From contig JAGHTR010000110.1 in NCBI GenBank assembly GCA_018065205.1, positions 1-11,409 on the forward strand: a stretch of 11,409 nucleotides of DNA, written 5' to 3'. This stretch comes from Candidatus Colicola caccequi. Its GTDB lineage: Bacteria; Bacteroidota; Bacteroidia; Bacteroidales; Paludibacteraceae. Position numbers and translations under genes: made by a program. Below the pieces are notes generated by a model. It saw only the letters and a list, made by a program, of their open reading frames with translations, searched no databases and was not told the origin of the DNA. Positions 1-7,415 of this stretch are shown in pieces. The first letter of the stretch is position 1; the number at the start of each line of letters is the position of its first letter.

Positions 1-440
1 GTCTTAACGGTAGCGGCTTTATCTGCAACAGTTTCCAATTTCGAAGTATCCACATTGGACATCAATGTATTTAGACCTTCGGTAACCTGATCCGAAATTT
101 CTTCAGTAACCAGGTCCTCCGAACCAGTTACCAAACCGGAAGCGAAGCTAGACCAATAGGACTTATCCGAAGCTTTTTCCTTGAGGTTCTTGCAACTAGA
201 AATCAAACTAATGGTATTTAAGATATTCGCAGGATCTTTAACATCAAACTTACCGGCTGCTTTGTAGTTCGTGTACAAGGTACGTAACGCAGCACCGGCA
301 GCCTTACCATCAGGGTTAACGGTAGTTGTAGTTTCCGTAGTAGGAGCGGTAGTGGTAGACTTAGAGCCGAAGAGGTTCTTCAAACTAAACGAGCAAAGCA
401 ACATAACACTTGCCAAACCAAATAAAAGAGTCTTTTTCAT
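1..440 (-). CDS. Secreted or lipid-anchored protein of unknown function (N-terminal part, cut by window edge)
   Basis: An open frame runs leftward from ATG at 440-438 to the window edge without a stop: 146 codons plus two bases, so the C-terminus lies outside. The protein starts with a signal peptide (MKKTLLFGLASVMLLCSFS). Cys16 could be a lipid-attachment site, but the preceding residues (Met-Leu-Leu) are a weak lipobox. Residues 28-41 are a Thr-rich linker (STTTAPTTETTTT), then a segment with Gly, Ala and Lys (KAAGAALRTLYTNYKAAGKF, 46-65) and a probably helical acidic region to residue 146. The resemblance to uncharacterised Bacteroidales exported proteins is my impression only; I assign no function. 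The start is supported by the signal peptide and by a Bacteroidota-type promoter about 35 bases upstream. It is transcribed divergently from rho. A rightward frame over 271-471 is a shadow of this gene. Confidence 0.85.
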   Translation of the reverse strand, partial: MKKTLLFGLASVMLLCSFSLKNLFGSKSTTTAPTTETTTTVNPDGKAAGAALRTLYTNYKAAGKFDVKDPANILNTISLISSCKNLKEKASDKSYWSSFASGLVTGSEDLVTEEISDQVTEGLNTLMSNVDTSKLETVADKAATVK

Positions 441-474
441 ATTAAAAATATTTAACGAGATTAGAATTTGATTG

Positions 475-505
475 CAAAATTATACTTTTTTTTTAAAATA
501 CACAA
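475..505 (-). promoter_or_regulatory. Leftward promoter for the secreted-protein gene
   Basis: On the minus strand, TTG (505-503) is followed by exactly 20 bases and then TAATTTTG (482-475). This matches the Bacteroidota primary-sigma consensus (TTG or TTTG at -33, TAnnTTTG at -7). Transcription would start near base 468, leaving a leader of about 28 bases before the ATG at 440. The spacer holds nine A followed by GTA, which is A/T-rich as usual for this class. Confidence 0.7.
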
Positions 506-507
506 GA

Positions 508-520
508 TTTTTGTCAAAAA
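508..520. repeat. A/T-rich palindrome at the centre of the divergent promoters
   Basis: TTTTTG (508-513) and CAAAAA (515-520) form a perfect inverted repeat around base 514. The two -33 elements end at 505 (leftward) and start at 523 (rightward), so the palindrome lies in the 17 bases between them and its centre is their midpoint. It could be an operator touching both promoters, or a chance palindrome in A/T-rich DNA. Confidence 0.45.
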
Positions 521-522
521 AA

Positions 523-554
523 TTTGCATAATTGAGAAAAAAGTCGTACCTTTG
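523..554 (+). promoter_or_regulatory. Rightward promoter of the rho-to-ribF operon
   Basis: TTTG (523-526), a 20-base spacer, then TACCTTTG (547-554) is a near-perfect Bacteroidota promoter. Transcription would start near base 560, giving a leader of about 54 bases before the rho ATG. No other convincing promoter is seen before 11267, so this one probably serves all seven rightward genes. Confidence 0.8.
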
Positions 555-566
555 CACCCGATTTAA

Positions 567-581
567 GGAGATTATCTCTCC
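567..581 (+). other. Small hairpin in the rho leader
   Basis: GGAGA (567-571) pairs perfectly with TCTCC (577-581) across a 5-base loop. It lies just after the predicted transcription start. The AGGAG here is 44 bases from the rho ATG, too far to act as its ribosome binding site. Rho of Escherichia coli is autoregulated by attenuation in its leader; whether this short stem has any such role is inference. Confidence 0.35.
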
Positions 582-613
582 ATCTTCCCAAACAGACATA
601 TTTAAATTACATT

Positions 614-2383
614 ATGCAATACGACATGAAAAGACTTGAGCGCATGACGCTCGATGAGTTAAAAGAGGCCGCCAAAGGGCTTGGTATCAAAGTGCGTAAC
701 ACAAAGAATCAGCAGCTTCTTATATACGAGATTTTAGATGCTCAAGCCGACCAGAAAGCCGAGAAAGTGCAAGCAAAAGAGGACGTCAAGGCAATAAAGA
801 AAGAAGGTGCTCCTCGCCAGCGCATTCGCATGCGCACTTCCGCAGGCGCGCAAAAAATAAATACGGAGAACCTTAAAGTGGAAAAGATGTTAGTGACTGT
901 CGGTTCGGAGAAAGAGCAAGTAAAACAGATGCAGGAGGACTTAAAGAATAATAATCACACCCCTAATCGTACCGTACAAAAGGTGCAAAAGGTGAAGTTT
1001 GCTCCCGTTCCGGAAGTACAACCGGATTCACAAACGGAGGCACAGGTCCAATTACCCAATGTACCTGTAGCACAGCAGCCTAAGTCGCAGCCGCAACAAG
1101 CACAAGCACAACCACAACCGCAAGCCCAACAACCCAATAAGAAACGTAAGAAGAAGGGGAAAGAACAAGTTCAGCAAGTCGCTCAACCGGCAGACGTGCA
1201 AGAAGAGACGACACAAACTCCGGTACCTACTCCGGCTGAGAACGCACCGGAAGTGCAATATCTGCCTGCAACCGGTGTCTTGGAAATAGAAAAAGACGGT
1301 TACGGATTCTTGCGTTCCCCCGAGCACAACTATGCCTCGTCCCCAAAAGACGTATATGTCAATCAGGCTAAGATTCGTCAGTATGGTCTTCGTCCGGGAG
1401 ATACGGTAGAATGCATGGTACGAGTAAGTGAGAAGACGAACGAAAAAGTGCACCCGTTAGATCGCGTATTGACTATTAATGGAATGGACATAGAAGAGGC
1501 TCGTAAACGTCCCGCATTTGAAGACTTAGTACCACTCTTCCCTGATGAAAAATTCACGCTCTGTAAGGGCAACCGTCAGGATCCGCTGTCCGTCCGTATC
1601 ATTGACTTATTCAGTCCGATTGGTAAAGGTCAGCGCGGTCTTATTGTAGCACAGCCAAAGACAGGTAAGACGGTGTTGCTCAAGCAGATAGCCAACGCCA
1701 TTCTGGACAACCATCCTGAAGTATATATGATGATTCTGCTCATTGATGAGCGTCCTGAGGAAGTGACTGATATGGCACGTAGTGTTAATGCAGAAGTGAT
1801 TGCATCTACGTTTGATGAGCCGGCTGACAACCACGTTAAAGTGGCTAATATAGTATATGAGAAAGCCCGTCGATTGGTGGAATGTGGCAAGGATGTAGTT
1901 ATCCTACTCGACTCTATCACGCGCTTGGCTCGTGCCTACAACACAGTGGCTCCGGCTAGTGGAAAAGTGCTATCCGGTGGCGTAGAGGCACAAGCGTTGC
2001 ATAAACCTAAACGTTTCTTTGGTGCAGCGCGTAATATTGAGTTTGGTGGTTCACTTACCATCATCGCAACTGCCCTTACGGAAACCGGTAGTAAGATGGA
2101 TGACCTTATCTTTGAGGAGTTTAAGGGTACCGGTAATATGGAGTTGCAATTAGACCGCAAGTTGGCTAATAAGCGCATCTTCCCTGCCGTAGATATTCCT
2201 GCATCCAGCACTCGTCGTGACGACTTGCTGCTGCCACCTGAGGTACTTAGCCGCATGTGGCAAATCCGCAAACAGTTATCCGATATGAACGGTGTTGAAG
2301 CAATGGAGAAACTGAAAACATACATGGAACGCACAGAGGATAACGATGAGTTCCTCTTGGCAGTAAATGGAGTTAGACAATAA
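614..2383 (+). CDS. rho: Transcription termination factor Rho with Q/P-rich insert
   Basis: Rho is the hexameric RNA-dependent ATPase that ends transcription by translocating on nascent RNA. Domains seen: Rho N-terminal helical domain (about 8-45); a low-complexity, probably disordered segment (about 50-210) that is Lys-rich, then Gln/Pro/Ala-rich (133-175), then has a basic patch (NKKRKKKGK, 175-183); the cold-shock-like RNA-binding domain (about 213-285, with DGYGFLRS); and the RecA-like ATPase. In the ATPase, Walker A is AQPKTGKT (346-353, Lys352), the catalytic-Glu motif is IDERPEE (377-383), Walker B is DVVILLD (427-433), and the secondary RNA-binding loop is GKVLSGGVEAQ (450-460). At 589 residues it is about 170 longer than the 419-residue E. 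coli protein, mostly because of the insert. ATG at 626 (Met5) is an alternative start. It is first in the operon; aroQ begins 2 bases after its stop. Confidence 0.98.
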   Translation: MQYDMKRLERMTLDELKEAAKGLGIKVRNTKNQQLLIYEILDAQADQKAEKVQAKEDVKAIKKEGAPRQRIRMRTSAGAQKINTENLKVEKMLVTVGSEKEQVKQMQEDLKNNNHTPNRTVQKVQKVKFAPVPEVQPDSQTEAQVQLPNVPVAQQPKSQPQQAQAQPQPQAQQPNKKRKKKGKEQVQQVAQPADVQEETTQTPVPTPAENAPEVQYLPATGVLEIEKDGYGFLRSPEHNYASSPKDVYVNQAKIRQYGLRPGDTVECMVRVSEKTNEKVHPLDRVLTINGMDIEEARKRPAFEDLVPLFPDEKFTLCKGNRQDPLSVRIIDLFSPIGKGQRGLIVAQPKTGKTVLLKQIANAILDNHPEVYMMILLIDERPEEVTDMARSVNAEVIASTFDEPADNHVKVANIVYEKARRLVECGKDVVILLDSITRLARAYNTVAPASGKVLSGGVEAQALHKPKRFFGAARNIEFGGSLTIIATALTETGSKMDDLIFEEFKGTGNMELQLDRKLANKRIFPAVDIPASSTRRDDLLLPPEVLSRMWQIRKQLSDMNGVEAMEKLKTYMERTEDNDEFLLAVNGVRQ

Positions 2384-2385
2384 TC

Positions 2386-2805
2386 GTGAAGGTACTGATA
2401 ATTAACGGACCTAATCTGAACCTGCTAGGACGAAGAAATCCCGATTTATACGGAAAACGCAGTATGGAACAGATTATCGTGGACTTACAACAAGCCCATC
2501 CTGACTTATGGTTGACGTATTATCAATCCAATCACGAAGGTGACCTGGTTGATCAGATACAACAGGTCAGCAAAGACGAATATACAGCCGTTATACTGAA
2601 TGCAGGAGGCTATACGCACACCAGTGTCAGTATACGCGACGCTATTGAACTATGTGAGGTGCCGGTTATAGAAGTGCACCTAAGCGATATTACTCAGCGA
2701 GAAGACTTCCGCCGTGTAAGTTTATTGACCGAAGTATGCCAGGTAACCATTATGGGGTCCAATTGTTATGAAGAAGCTGTTAACCATATCCTTGCTACTA
2801 TGTAG
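2386..2805 (+). CDS. aroQ: 3-dehydroquinate dehydratase, type II
   Basis: AroQ removes water from 3-dehydroquinate to give 3-dehydroshikimate, the third step of the shikimate pathway to chorismate and aromatic amino acids; it acts in the cytoplasm, usually as a dodecamer. The 139 residues match the family length. The conserved signature is complete: NGPNLNLLG (7-15), RNPDLYG with Arg17 and catalytic Tyr22, SNHEG (48-52), NAGGYTHTS with Asn72 and the catalytic base His78, EVHLSDI with Glu96 and His98, and Arg109. These sit three residues before their Mycobacterium tuberculosis counterparts. The start is GTG: a stop at 2374-2376 is in frame just upstream, no ATG intervenes, and translation from GTG gives the expected N-terminus MKVLIINGPN. 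It starts 2 bases after the rho stop, suggesting coupling, and its last 38 bases also encode the start of the next gene. Confidence 0.97.
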   Translation: MKVLIINGPNLNLLGRRNPDLYGKRSMEQIIVDLQQAHPDLWLTYYQSNHEGDLVDQIQQVSKDEYTAVILNAGGYTHTSVSIRDAIELCEVPVIEVHLSDITQREDFRRVSLLTEVCQVTIMGSNCYEEAVNHILATM

Positions 2806-5365
2806 CACAATCGTTCTTTGGGCACAAAATACCATTACAGGGCGTGTTTTAGATGCGTCCTCCCGTCACGCATTGGATTATGTGAACGTTTCGCTTACGC
2901 GCGCTGGTGAGAGCGCACCCATTATGGGCGCAATTACGGACCAAGATGGTATGTTTGCTTTAACCAACGTCACCAATGGCGATTACGTTTTAGCCATTTC
3001 ATTTGTCGGATACAAAGAAGTAAAGAAGAATCTGCACTTAAAAGGTGGCAATAACGATGCCGGTAAGTTCTACTTGGAAGAAAATACAGAAACGCTACAG
3101 GAAGTAGAGATTGTAGCTCAGAGTTCCACAATGCGTTTTGAGTTAGATAAGAAGATCTTTACGGTGGATCAAAGTTTAGCAGCTGCCGGAGGTAGTATTA
3201 CCGATGCGTTGGAGCAAGTGCCATCGGTAGATGTAGATCAAGAAGGCAATATATCTTTGCGCAACTCCGAAGATGTTGAGATATGGATTAATGGTCACCC
3301 GGCAGGATTGACAGCCGAGAACCGTGCGGACATCCTTAAACAAATGCCGGCAGGTAGCATTAAAGAGATTGAGGTAATAACCAACCCCGGTGCTAAGTTC
3401 TCGCCCGAAGGAACAGCCGGAATTATCAACCTGGTGATGAAGAAAGACCGTACAGCAGGCTACTATGGGTCGGTGAATGCCAGCATAGATTATACCCTAT
3501 CTAAACCTTGGGATGTACCACCCGGAGGACGTGTTGGTGCTAACTTTAACTTCAATCAAGGTATTGTAGAAGGATATGCCAATGTAGGCTATCACTATCA
3601 TTCGGCTAATGGCGGTACTATCAACGACCGATATAGTTATAATGCTATACGTCCCGAAGATGCCACTCAGATTACTCGTCTCAAAAAAGACGGTGAGAAC
3701 AGGCATAATGGCGGTGGCCTGTTTATTCGTGCCGGATTAGATTTTCACGTTACCGACCGCTCTACTATTGGCATTAGTGGCTTTGGGTTAGTTACAGCCA
3801 AAGATGATAAAACCAATGGCGCTTTCTCTAATCGCAGCAATAACCCCACTTGGTACGAAGAGTACGATGTAACCGATTATGTAGGTCCACGCAATTCCGG
3901 TAATACCGAAATACTCACGGACTTATATAAACGCACTCAAAAAGGTCAAGGTTACCACCCCGGATATAATGCACGCATCAATTGGCAGTTTGACATCAAT
4001 TCAAAACATAAACTGAATATGTCGGCTCAATTTGATGAACATACGTGGAATAGTGACCATTTTTATCACGACACGCACTACGATATTGATACTCGTGAGG
4101 AGTTGCCGGGAACAACCGTAGATGAACAACTAAACGAAAACGACAATAAGACGTTGCAACTCAAGGCGGATTATGAGTGGAAGCCGAGTGAGAAATCACG
4201 TTTAGAGGCAGGCTGGCAGACTGACTTGGCATGGCGTAATACATTCTCGAATGCGTGGGAGAGTGATGAGCAACACGCTCGAGGAGCAGAGAAGAAGGAC
4301 TTTTATGACGATTTCCGCAATAACGAACAAACGCATGCACTTTACCTCACTTATGGCAATCGGTTCTGGGATAAGTTCTCTATCTCGGTAGGTCTGCGTG
4401 CCGAGATATTCAAACGTCACATTGAAGCCAATTATTACAATAGTTTAGGTGAGATGCAACATTTTACACAAGATACGCTTTATTTCCAAGCCTATCCTAG
4501 TGTATTCCTTAGTTATGCATTTCCAAAGAATCATGAGTTGCAACTCAATTATACACGTCGCATCCAACGTCCGAGAGGTCGTCAAATCAATCCTCGTCAG
4601 GACCTGAGTGACCCCACCAATATCACGTATGGTAATATCTTCCTGCTGCCGCAATATAGTTCGTCTTTGGAACTGAATTACCTCAAGACATGGGAGCGAC
4701 ATACATTGAGTGCAGGATTGTTCTACCGCTTTGCTGAAGATGTGATTCAAAACGTCAAATTCCGCGATGGAGATATCATGCGAAATACTTGGGCTAACTT
4801 TGGTAAGCGTCACGAAGCCGGAGTAGAGTTAGTAGCAAAGAATAAACTCTTCAAGGAACTGCTACAAATCACCACCAGTTTGGACTTCTATTACAATAGA
4901 ATGGACAAGTCCACATATACCCCTGTTGTAAATGGAGTTCCCTTTGATCCGGTTACTATTAAGGCACAAGATATTTTTGCTTTTTCTGCGCGAATTAACT
5001 TAAACTTCTTGTTTACCAAGACCTTCTCAGGACAAATATCCGGTAAATATCGTTCACCGCGAGTTATGGCACAGGGTAAGACAGACCATAGTTACTCGAT
5101 TGATTTGGCACTTAGAAAGACGTTCTTAGAGGGAGCATTGGCATTGACATTTAACGTACGCGATATATTAGATTCACGAGCCAGACGTAGCACATCCGAA
5201 GGTGACGGATTCTGGCAGTACCAGGAAAATCGCTGGCATAGTCGCACCATTAGTTTGGGGCTGACCTACAACTTCGGAAATATGAAACCCAAGAAACATG
5301 AAGGTAAGAATATTGATAGTCACGCTGCTGATGATGACTTCGGTGGCGAGGGCGCAGATGAATAA
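2768..5365 (+). CDS. Outer-membrane beta-barrel / TonB-dependent receptor-like protein (first copy)
   Basis: An 865-residue outer-membrane protein of the Bacteroidota group with a carboxypeptidase-regulatory-like N-terminal domain and an OMP_b-brl_3 type barrel. A signal peptide (1-20, MKKLLTISLL through WAQ) is followed by the Ig-like domain (21-92, with ITGRVLDA and FVGYKE), a plug-like domain (about 110-228, with LQEVEIVAQ, DALEQVPSVDVD, WINGHPAG, IEVITNPGAKFSPEG and INLVMKKD), and a barrel of alternating aromatic strands ending in TISLGLTYNFGNM. A charged tail (KPKKHEGKN through GEGADE) follows, a tail style common in this family. It has no SusD partner beside it, so a glycan-uptake role is not indicated and the substrate is unknown. 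ATG 2768 is the only start giving a signal peptide, so it overlaps aroQ by 38 bases in the +1 frame. It overlaps the next gene by 68 bases. Confidence 0.92.
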   Translation: MKKLLTISLLLCSTIVLWAQNTITGRVLDASSRHALDYVNVSLTRAGESAPIMGAITDQDGMFALTNVTNGDYVLAISFVGYKEVKKNLHLKGGNNDAGKFYLEENTETLQEVEIVAQSSTMRFELDKKIFTVDQSLAAAGGSITDALEQVPSVDVDQEGNISLRNSEDVEIWINGHPAGLTAENRADILKQMPAGSIKEIEVITNPGAKFSPEGTAGIINLVMKKDRTAGYYGSVNASIDYTLSKPWDVPPGGRVGANFNFNQGIVEGYANVGYHYHSANGGTINDRYSYNAIRPEDATQITRLKKDGENRHNGGGLFIRAGLDFHVTDRSTIGISGFGLVTAKDDKTNGAFSNRSNNPTWYEEYDVTDYVGPRNSGNTEILTDLYKRTQKGQGYHPGYNARINWQFDINSKHKLNMSAQFDEHTWNSDHFYHDTHYDIDTREELPGTTVDEQLNENDNKTLQLKADYEWKPSEKSRLEAGWQTDLAWRNTFSNAWESDEQHARGAEKKDFYDDFRNNEQTHALYLTYGNRFWDKFSISVGLRAEIFKRHIEANYYNSLGEMQHFTQDTLYFQAYPSVFLSYAFPKNHELQLNYTRRIQRPRGRQINPRQDLSDPTNITYGNIFLLPQYSSSLELNYLKTWERHTLSAGLFYRFAEDVIQNVKFRDGDIMRNTWANFGKRHEAGVELVAKNKLFKELLQITTSLDFYYNRMDKSTYTPVVNGVPFDPVTIKAQDIFAFSARINLNFLFTKTFSGQISGKYRSPRVMAQGKTDHSYSIDLALRKTFLEGALALTFNVRDILDSRARRSTSEGDGFWQYQENRWHSRTISLGLTYNFGNMKPKKHEGKNIDSHAADDDFGGEGADE

Positions 5366-6002
5366 CCCATATGTGGACGATAAACTCATTCACTTTGGAT
5401 TCTCATTGGGTACTAACCTGATGGCCTATAGCGTGACCGATAGTGAGCGAGAGATAGACGGAGAGATTTATCACGCAAGGGTTAGTCAGGTGTTGCCCGG
5501 CTTTAATGTGGGATTTATATGCGACTTACGAATGAGCCGCCATCTGAATTTGCGCTTTATCCCTACTCTATACTTTGGTCAAAAAACGATAACCTATAAG
5601 ACCTCCAGCGGAGCACCCGTCAAAGGTAGTGCCGGCAAAAATGCCGAATTGCTATCTTTGCCTTTGGCCTTACCGCTGATGATTAAATGGAGTGCAGAAC
5701 GCGAGAAGAACTACAGACCGTACTTAATTGCCGGAGGTGGAGTCAGTTTTGACTTTGGTCGTCAAAAAGACCGCGTTATCTATCAACAGATGATGGATTA
5801 CTTTGTAAGTTTCGGCTTTGGATGCGATTTCTATTTCCGCTGGTTTAAGTTCTGTCCGGAGATTAGATATCAAGTAGGTTTTAAGAACGCTATCACACCG
5901 GTTAGTGAGCGTCCTGAGTTACCGGCCGGCGATCATTTTTATACCAATGCGTTAGATCGGTTACGCAACCAGATGTTAGTCATTACTTTTAACTTTGAAT
6001 AA
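5298..6002 (+). CDS. PorT-family outer-membrane beta-barrel protein, possibly the type IX secretion component
   Basis: A 234-residue protein with a signal peptide (MKVRILIVTLLMMTSVARAQ, 1-20) and then an eight-strand-type barrel. The opening NNPYVDDKLIHFGFSLGTN (22-40), the repeated glycine/aromatic strands (RFIPTLYFGQ, YLIAGGGVSFDFG, SFGFGCDFYFRW, EIRYQVGFKN) and the ending LRNQMLVITFNFE with terminal Phe-Glu are what I expect of the PorT family. PorT of Porphyromonas gingivalis is needed for type IX secretion, but other members of the family are uncharacterised, so the specific T9SS assignment is inference. ATG 5298 is preferred because it supplies the signal peptide. ATG 5358 (Met21) would remove it and leave only an 8-base overlap with the upstream gene. 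The stop overlaps the next start (TAATG, 6000-6004), consistent with coupled translation. Confidence 0.75.
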   Translation: MKVRILIVTLLMMTSVARAQMNNPYVDDKLIHFGFSLGTNLMAYSVTDSEREIDGEIYHARVSQVLPGFNVGFICDLRMSRHLNLRFIPTLYFGQKTITYKTSSGAPVKGSAGKNAELLSLPLALPLMIKWSAEREKNYRPYLIAGGGVSFDFGRQKDRVIYQQMMDYFVSFGFGCDFYFRWFKFCPEIRYQVGFKNAITPVSERPELPAGDHFYTNALDRLRNQMLVITFNFE

Positions 6003-7411
6003 TGAAAAAGTACCTCTATATAATTGTTTCGCTGCTGGTATTGGTGGGTTGTAAGGAGCATCAGTTGTCAAGTGACCCCGGAATGCGCCTATCTTTCTCC
6101 TGCGACTCGGTCTGCTTTGATACGGTTTTTACGGGAATAGGCAGTTCCACTCAACAGGTAATGATTTACAATCGTAACACCAATGCTATCCGTATATCTC
6201 GTGTTTGGATGGATAAAGGAGAGAAATTCTTTATCAACATAGATGGCGAGAATAACCTGGATAACCTGCGCGATATAGAGATTTACGGCAAAGATAGTAT
6301 TTTCCTATTTGTTCGCACTCAGATTGACCCTTATACAACGAATGCATTGCCATTAGAGATTGATACTATCCGTTTCTTGGTCAATGGTTCTATTCAGTCG
6401 ATTGGATTGCAAGCCTTTGGAATGAATGTACATCGTATGAAGGGTATGACGATAGATGGTCCCTTGGCATTGAAACAAGATTCCAACTACCTTATTTACG
6501 ACTCGTTAGTGGTGAAGGGCAAACTGACTATTCCTGCCAACACCACACTTTATATGCATAATAAAGCCAACATCAAGGTATATGGCGGCATTGATATACA
6601 GGGAGAGTTAGATCGTCCCGTCACTATTATGGGCGACCGCTTAGATAAATTATTTGAGCATGTACCATACCGCGTTGCCAGTGGCCAATGGGGAGGGTTA
6701 TACTTGATTGATACTACGGCATCCGGACAAGAATGGAAGATTAACTATGCTGAGATAATAGGCGGTTCAACCGGAATCTATTGTGTAGGCGATACCACCA
6801 ATCAGGCTTCTACCTCCCAACTGCTCTTAACGAATAGTCGCATCCATAATCACGCAGGCTATGGCGTTGTGATGCAGTCTGCTAATGCCACGATTATCAA
6901 CACGGAGATTAGTAACTGTGCGTCCTACCTACTCTATTTGGGCTGCGGTCAACACTCCATTACATATACAACGATTGCCGGATTCTTTGGCTATCCTAAT
7001 TCGAATCTTAATATCCACCAAGTTAACCGTGAAAATGTGCCGGCTGTGTTGGTAGATAGTGCGGCAAGTGTAGATATATGCAACTCCATTATCACCGGAG
7101 TACAAAAGAATAACTTAGTCGTAGCCGATACGTCGCAACACACCTTCCCCGGTAAAGTGGAATATAGTTATCTGCGTAACGACAGTTTAGTAGGAGAAGG
7201 TTGTCAGGCTATTACTTACGCCGGCGACCAAGATACGGTATTTAAGAACGTGTATTATCTGTATAAGAAATACGAATACTTTGATTTTCGTTTAGACAGT
7301 GTATCTCCGGCTCGCGGCATAGGTAGATATATAGATGCTTATCCCAATGACCGCAACGGCTTAGTTCGCAAGCAGGAGCATCCTGATGCAGGATGTTATG
7401 AATGGCAGTAA
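6002..7411 (+). CDS. Lipoprotein with Ig-like domain and right-handed parallel beta-helix
   Basis: A 469-residue exported lipoprotein. Residues 1-17 are a lipoprotein signal peptide with lipobox LVGC (14-17) and acylated Cys17. About 30-142 looks like an Ig-like domain of the ASPM-SPD-2-Hydin kind (FDTVFTGIGSSTQQVMIYNR, followed by KDSIFLFV). About 160-390 is a right-handed parallel beta-helix with short repeated coils (LTIPANTTLYMH, IKVYGGIDIQGEL, NSRIHNHAGYGVVMQSANAT, ICNSIITGVQ). The C-terminus DFRLDSVSPARGIG through DAGCYEW (428-468) resembles the closing motif that often caps beta-helix surface proteins. I see no polysaccharide-lyase catalytic set, so a scaffold or binding role is as likely as an enzyme. 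Similar lipoproteins are widespread in Bacteroidota without known function. Its ATG overlaps the preceding stop by one base and the next gene starts 4 bases after its stop. Confidence 0.85.
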   Translation: MKKYLYIIVSLLVLVGCKEHQLSSDPGMRLSFSCDSVCFDTVFTGIGSSTQQVMIYNRNTNAIRISRVWMDKGEKFFINIDGENNLDNLRDIEIYGKDSIFLFVRTQIDPYTTNALPLEIDTIRFLVNGSIQSIGLQAFGMNVHRMKGMTIDGPLALKQDSNYLIYDSLVVKGKLTIPANTTLYMHNKANIKVYGGIDIQGELDRPVTIMGDRLDKLFEHVPYRVASGQWGGLYLIDTTASGQEWKINYAEIIGGSTGIYCVGDTTNQASTSQLLLTNSRIHNHAGYGVVMQSANATIINTEISNCASYLLYLGCGQHSITYTTIAGFFGYPNSNLNIHQVNRENVPAVLVDSAASVDICNSIITGVQKNNLVVADTSQHTFPGKVEYSYLRNDSLVGEGCQAITYAGDQDTVFKNVYYLYKKYEYFDFRLDSVSPARGIGRYIDAYPNDRNGLVRKQEHPDAGCYEWQ

Positions 7412-7415
7412 GACA

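Noticed and set aside
271..471. Rightward open frame of 66 codons upstream of rho
   Set aside because: It is antisense to a longer frame with a signal peptide and its own promoter; its Val-rich stretch is only the complement of the Thr-rich linker.
955..1137. Leftward Cys/Ala/Gly-rich frame inside rho that looks metallothionein-like
   Set aside because: It is the complement of the low-complexity CAA/CAG/GCA codons of the Gln/Pro/Ala-rich Rho segment and has no promoter of its own.
1052..1453. Leftward 133-codon frame antisense to rho
   Set aside because: The composition is that of complement DNA, it lacks any domain, and it lies fully inside the conserved rho coding sequence.
7386..7415. 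Earlier in-frame ATG for the second barrel gene
   Set aside because: It adds ten polar residues in front of the signal peptide and overlaps the lipoprotein gene; ATG 7416 gives a normal signal peptide.
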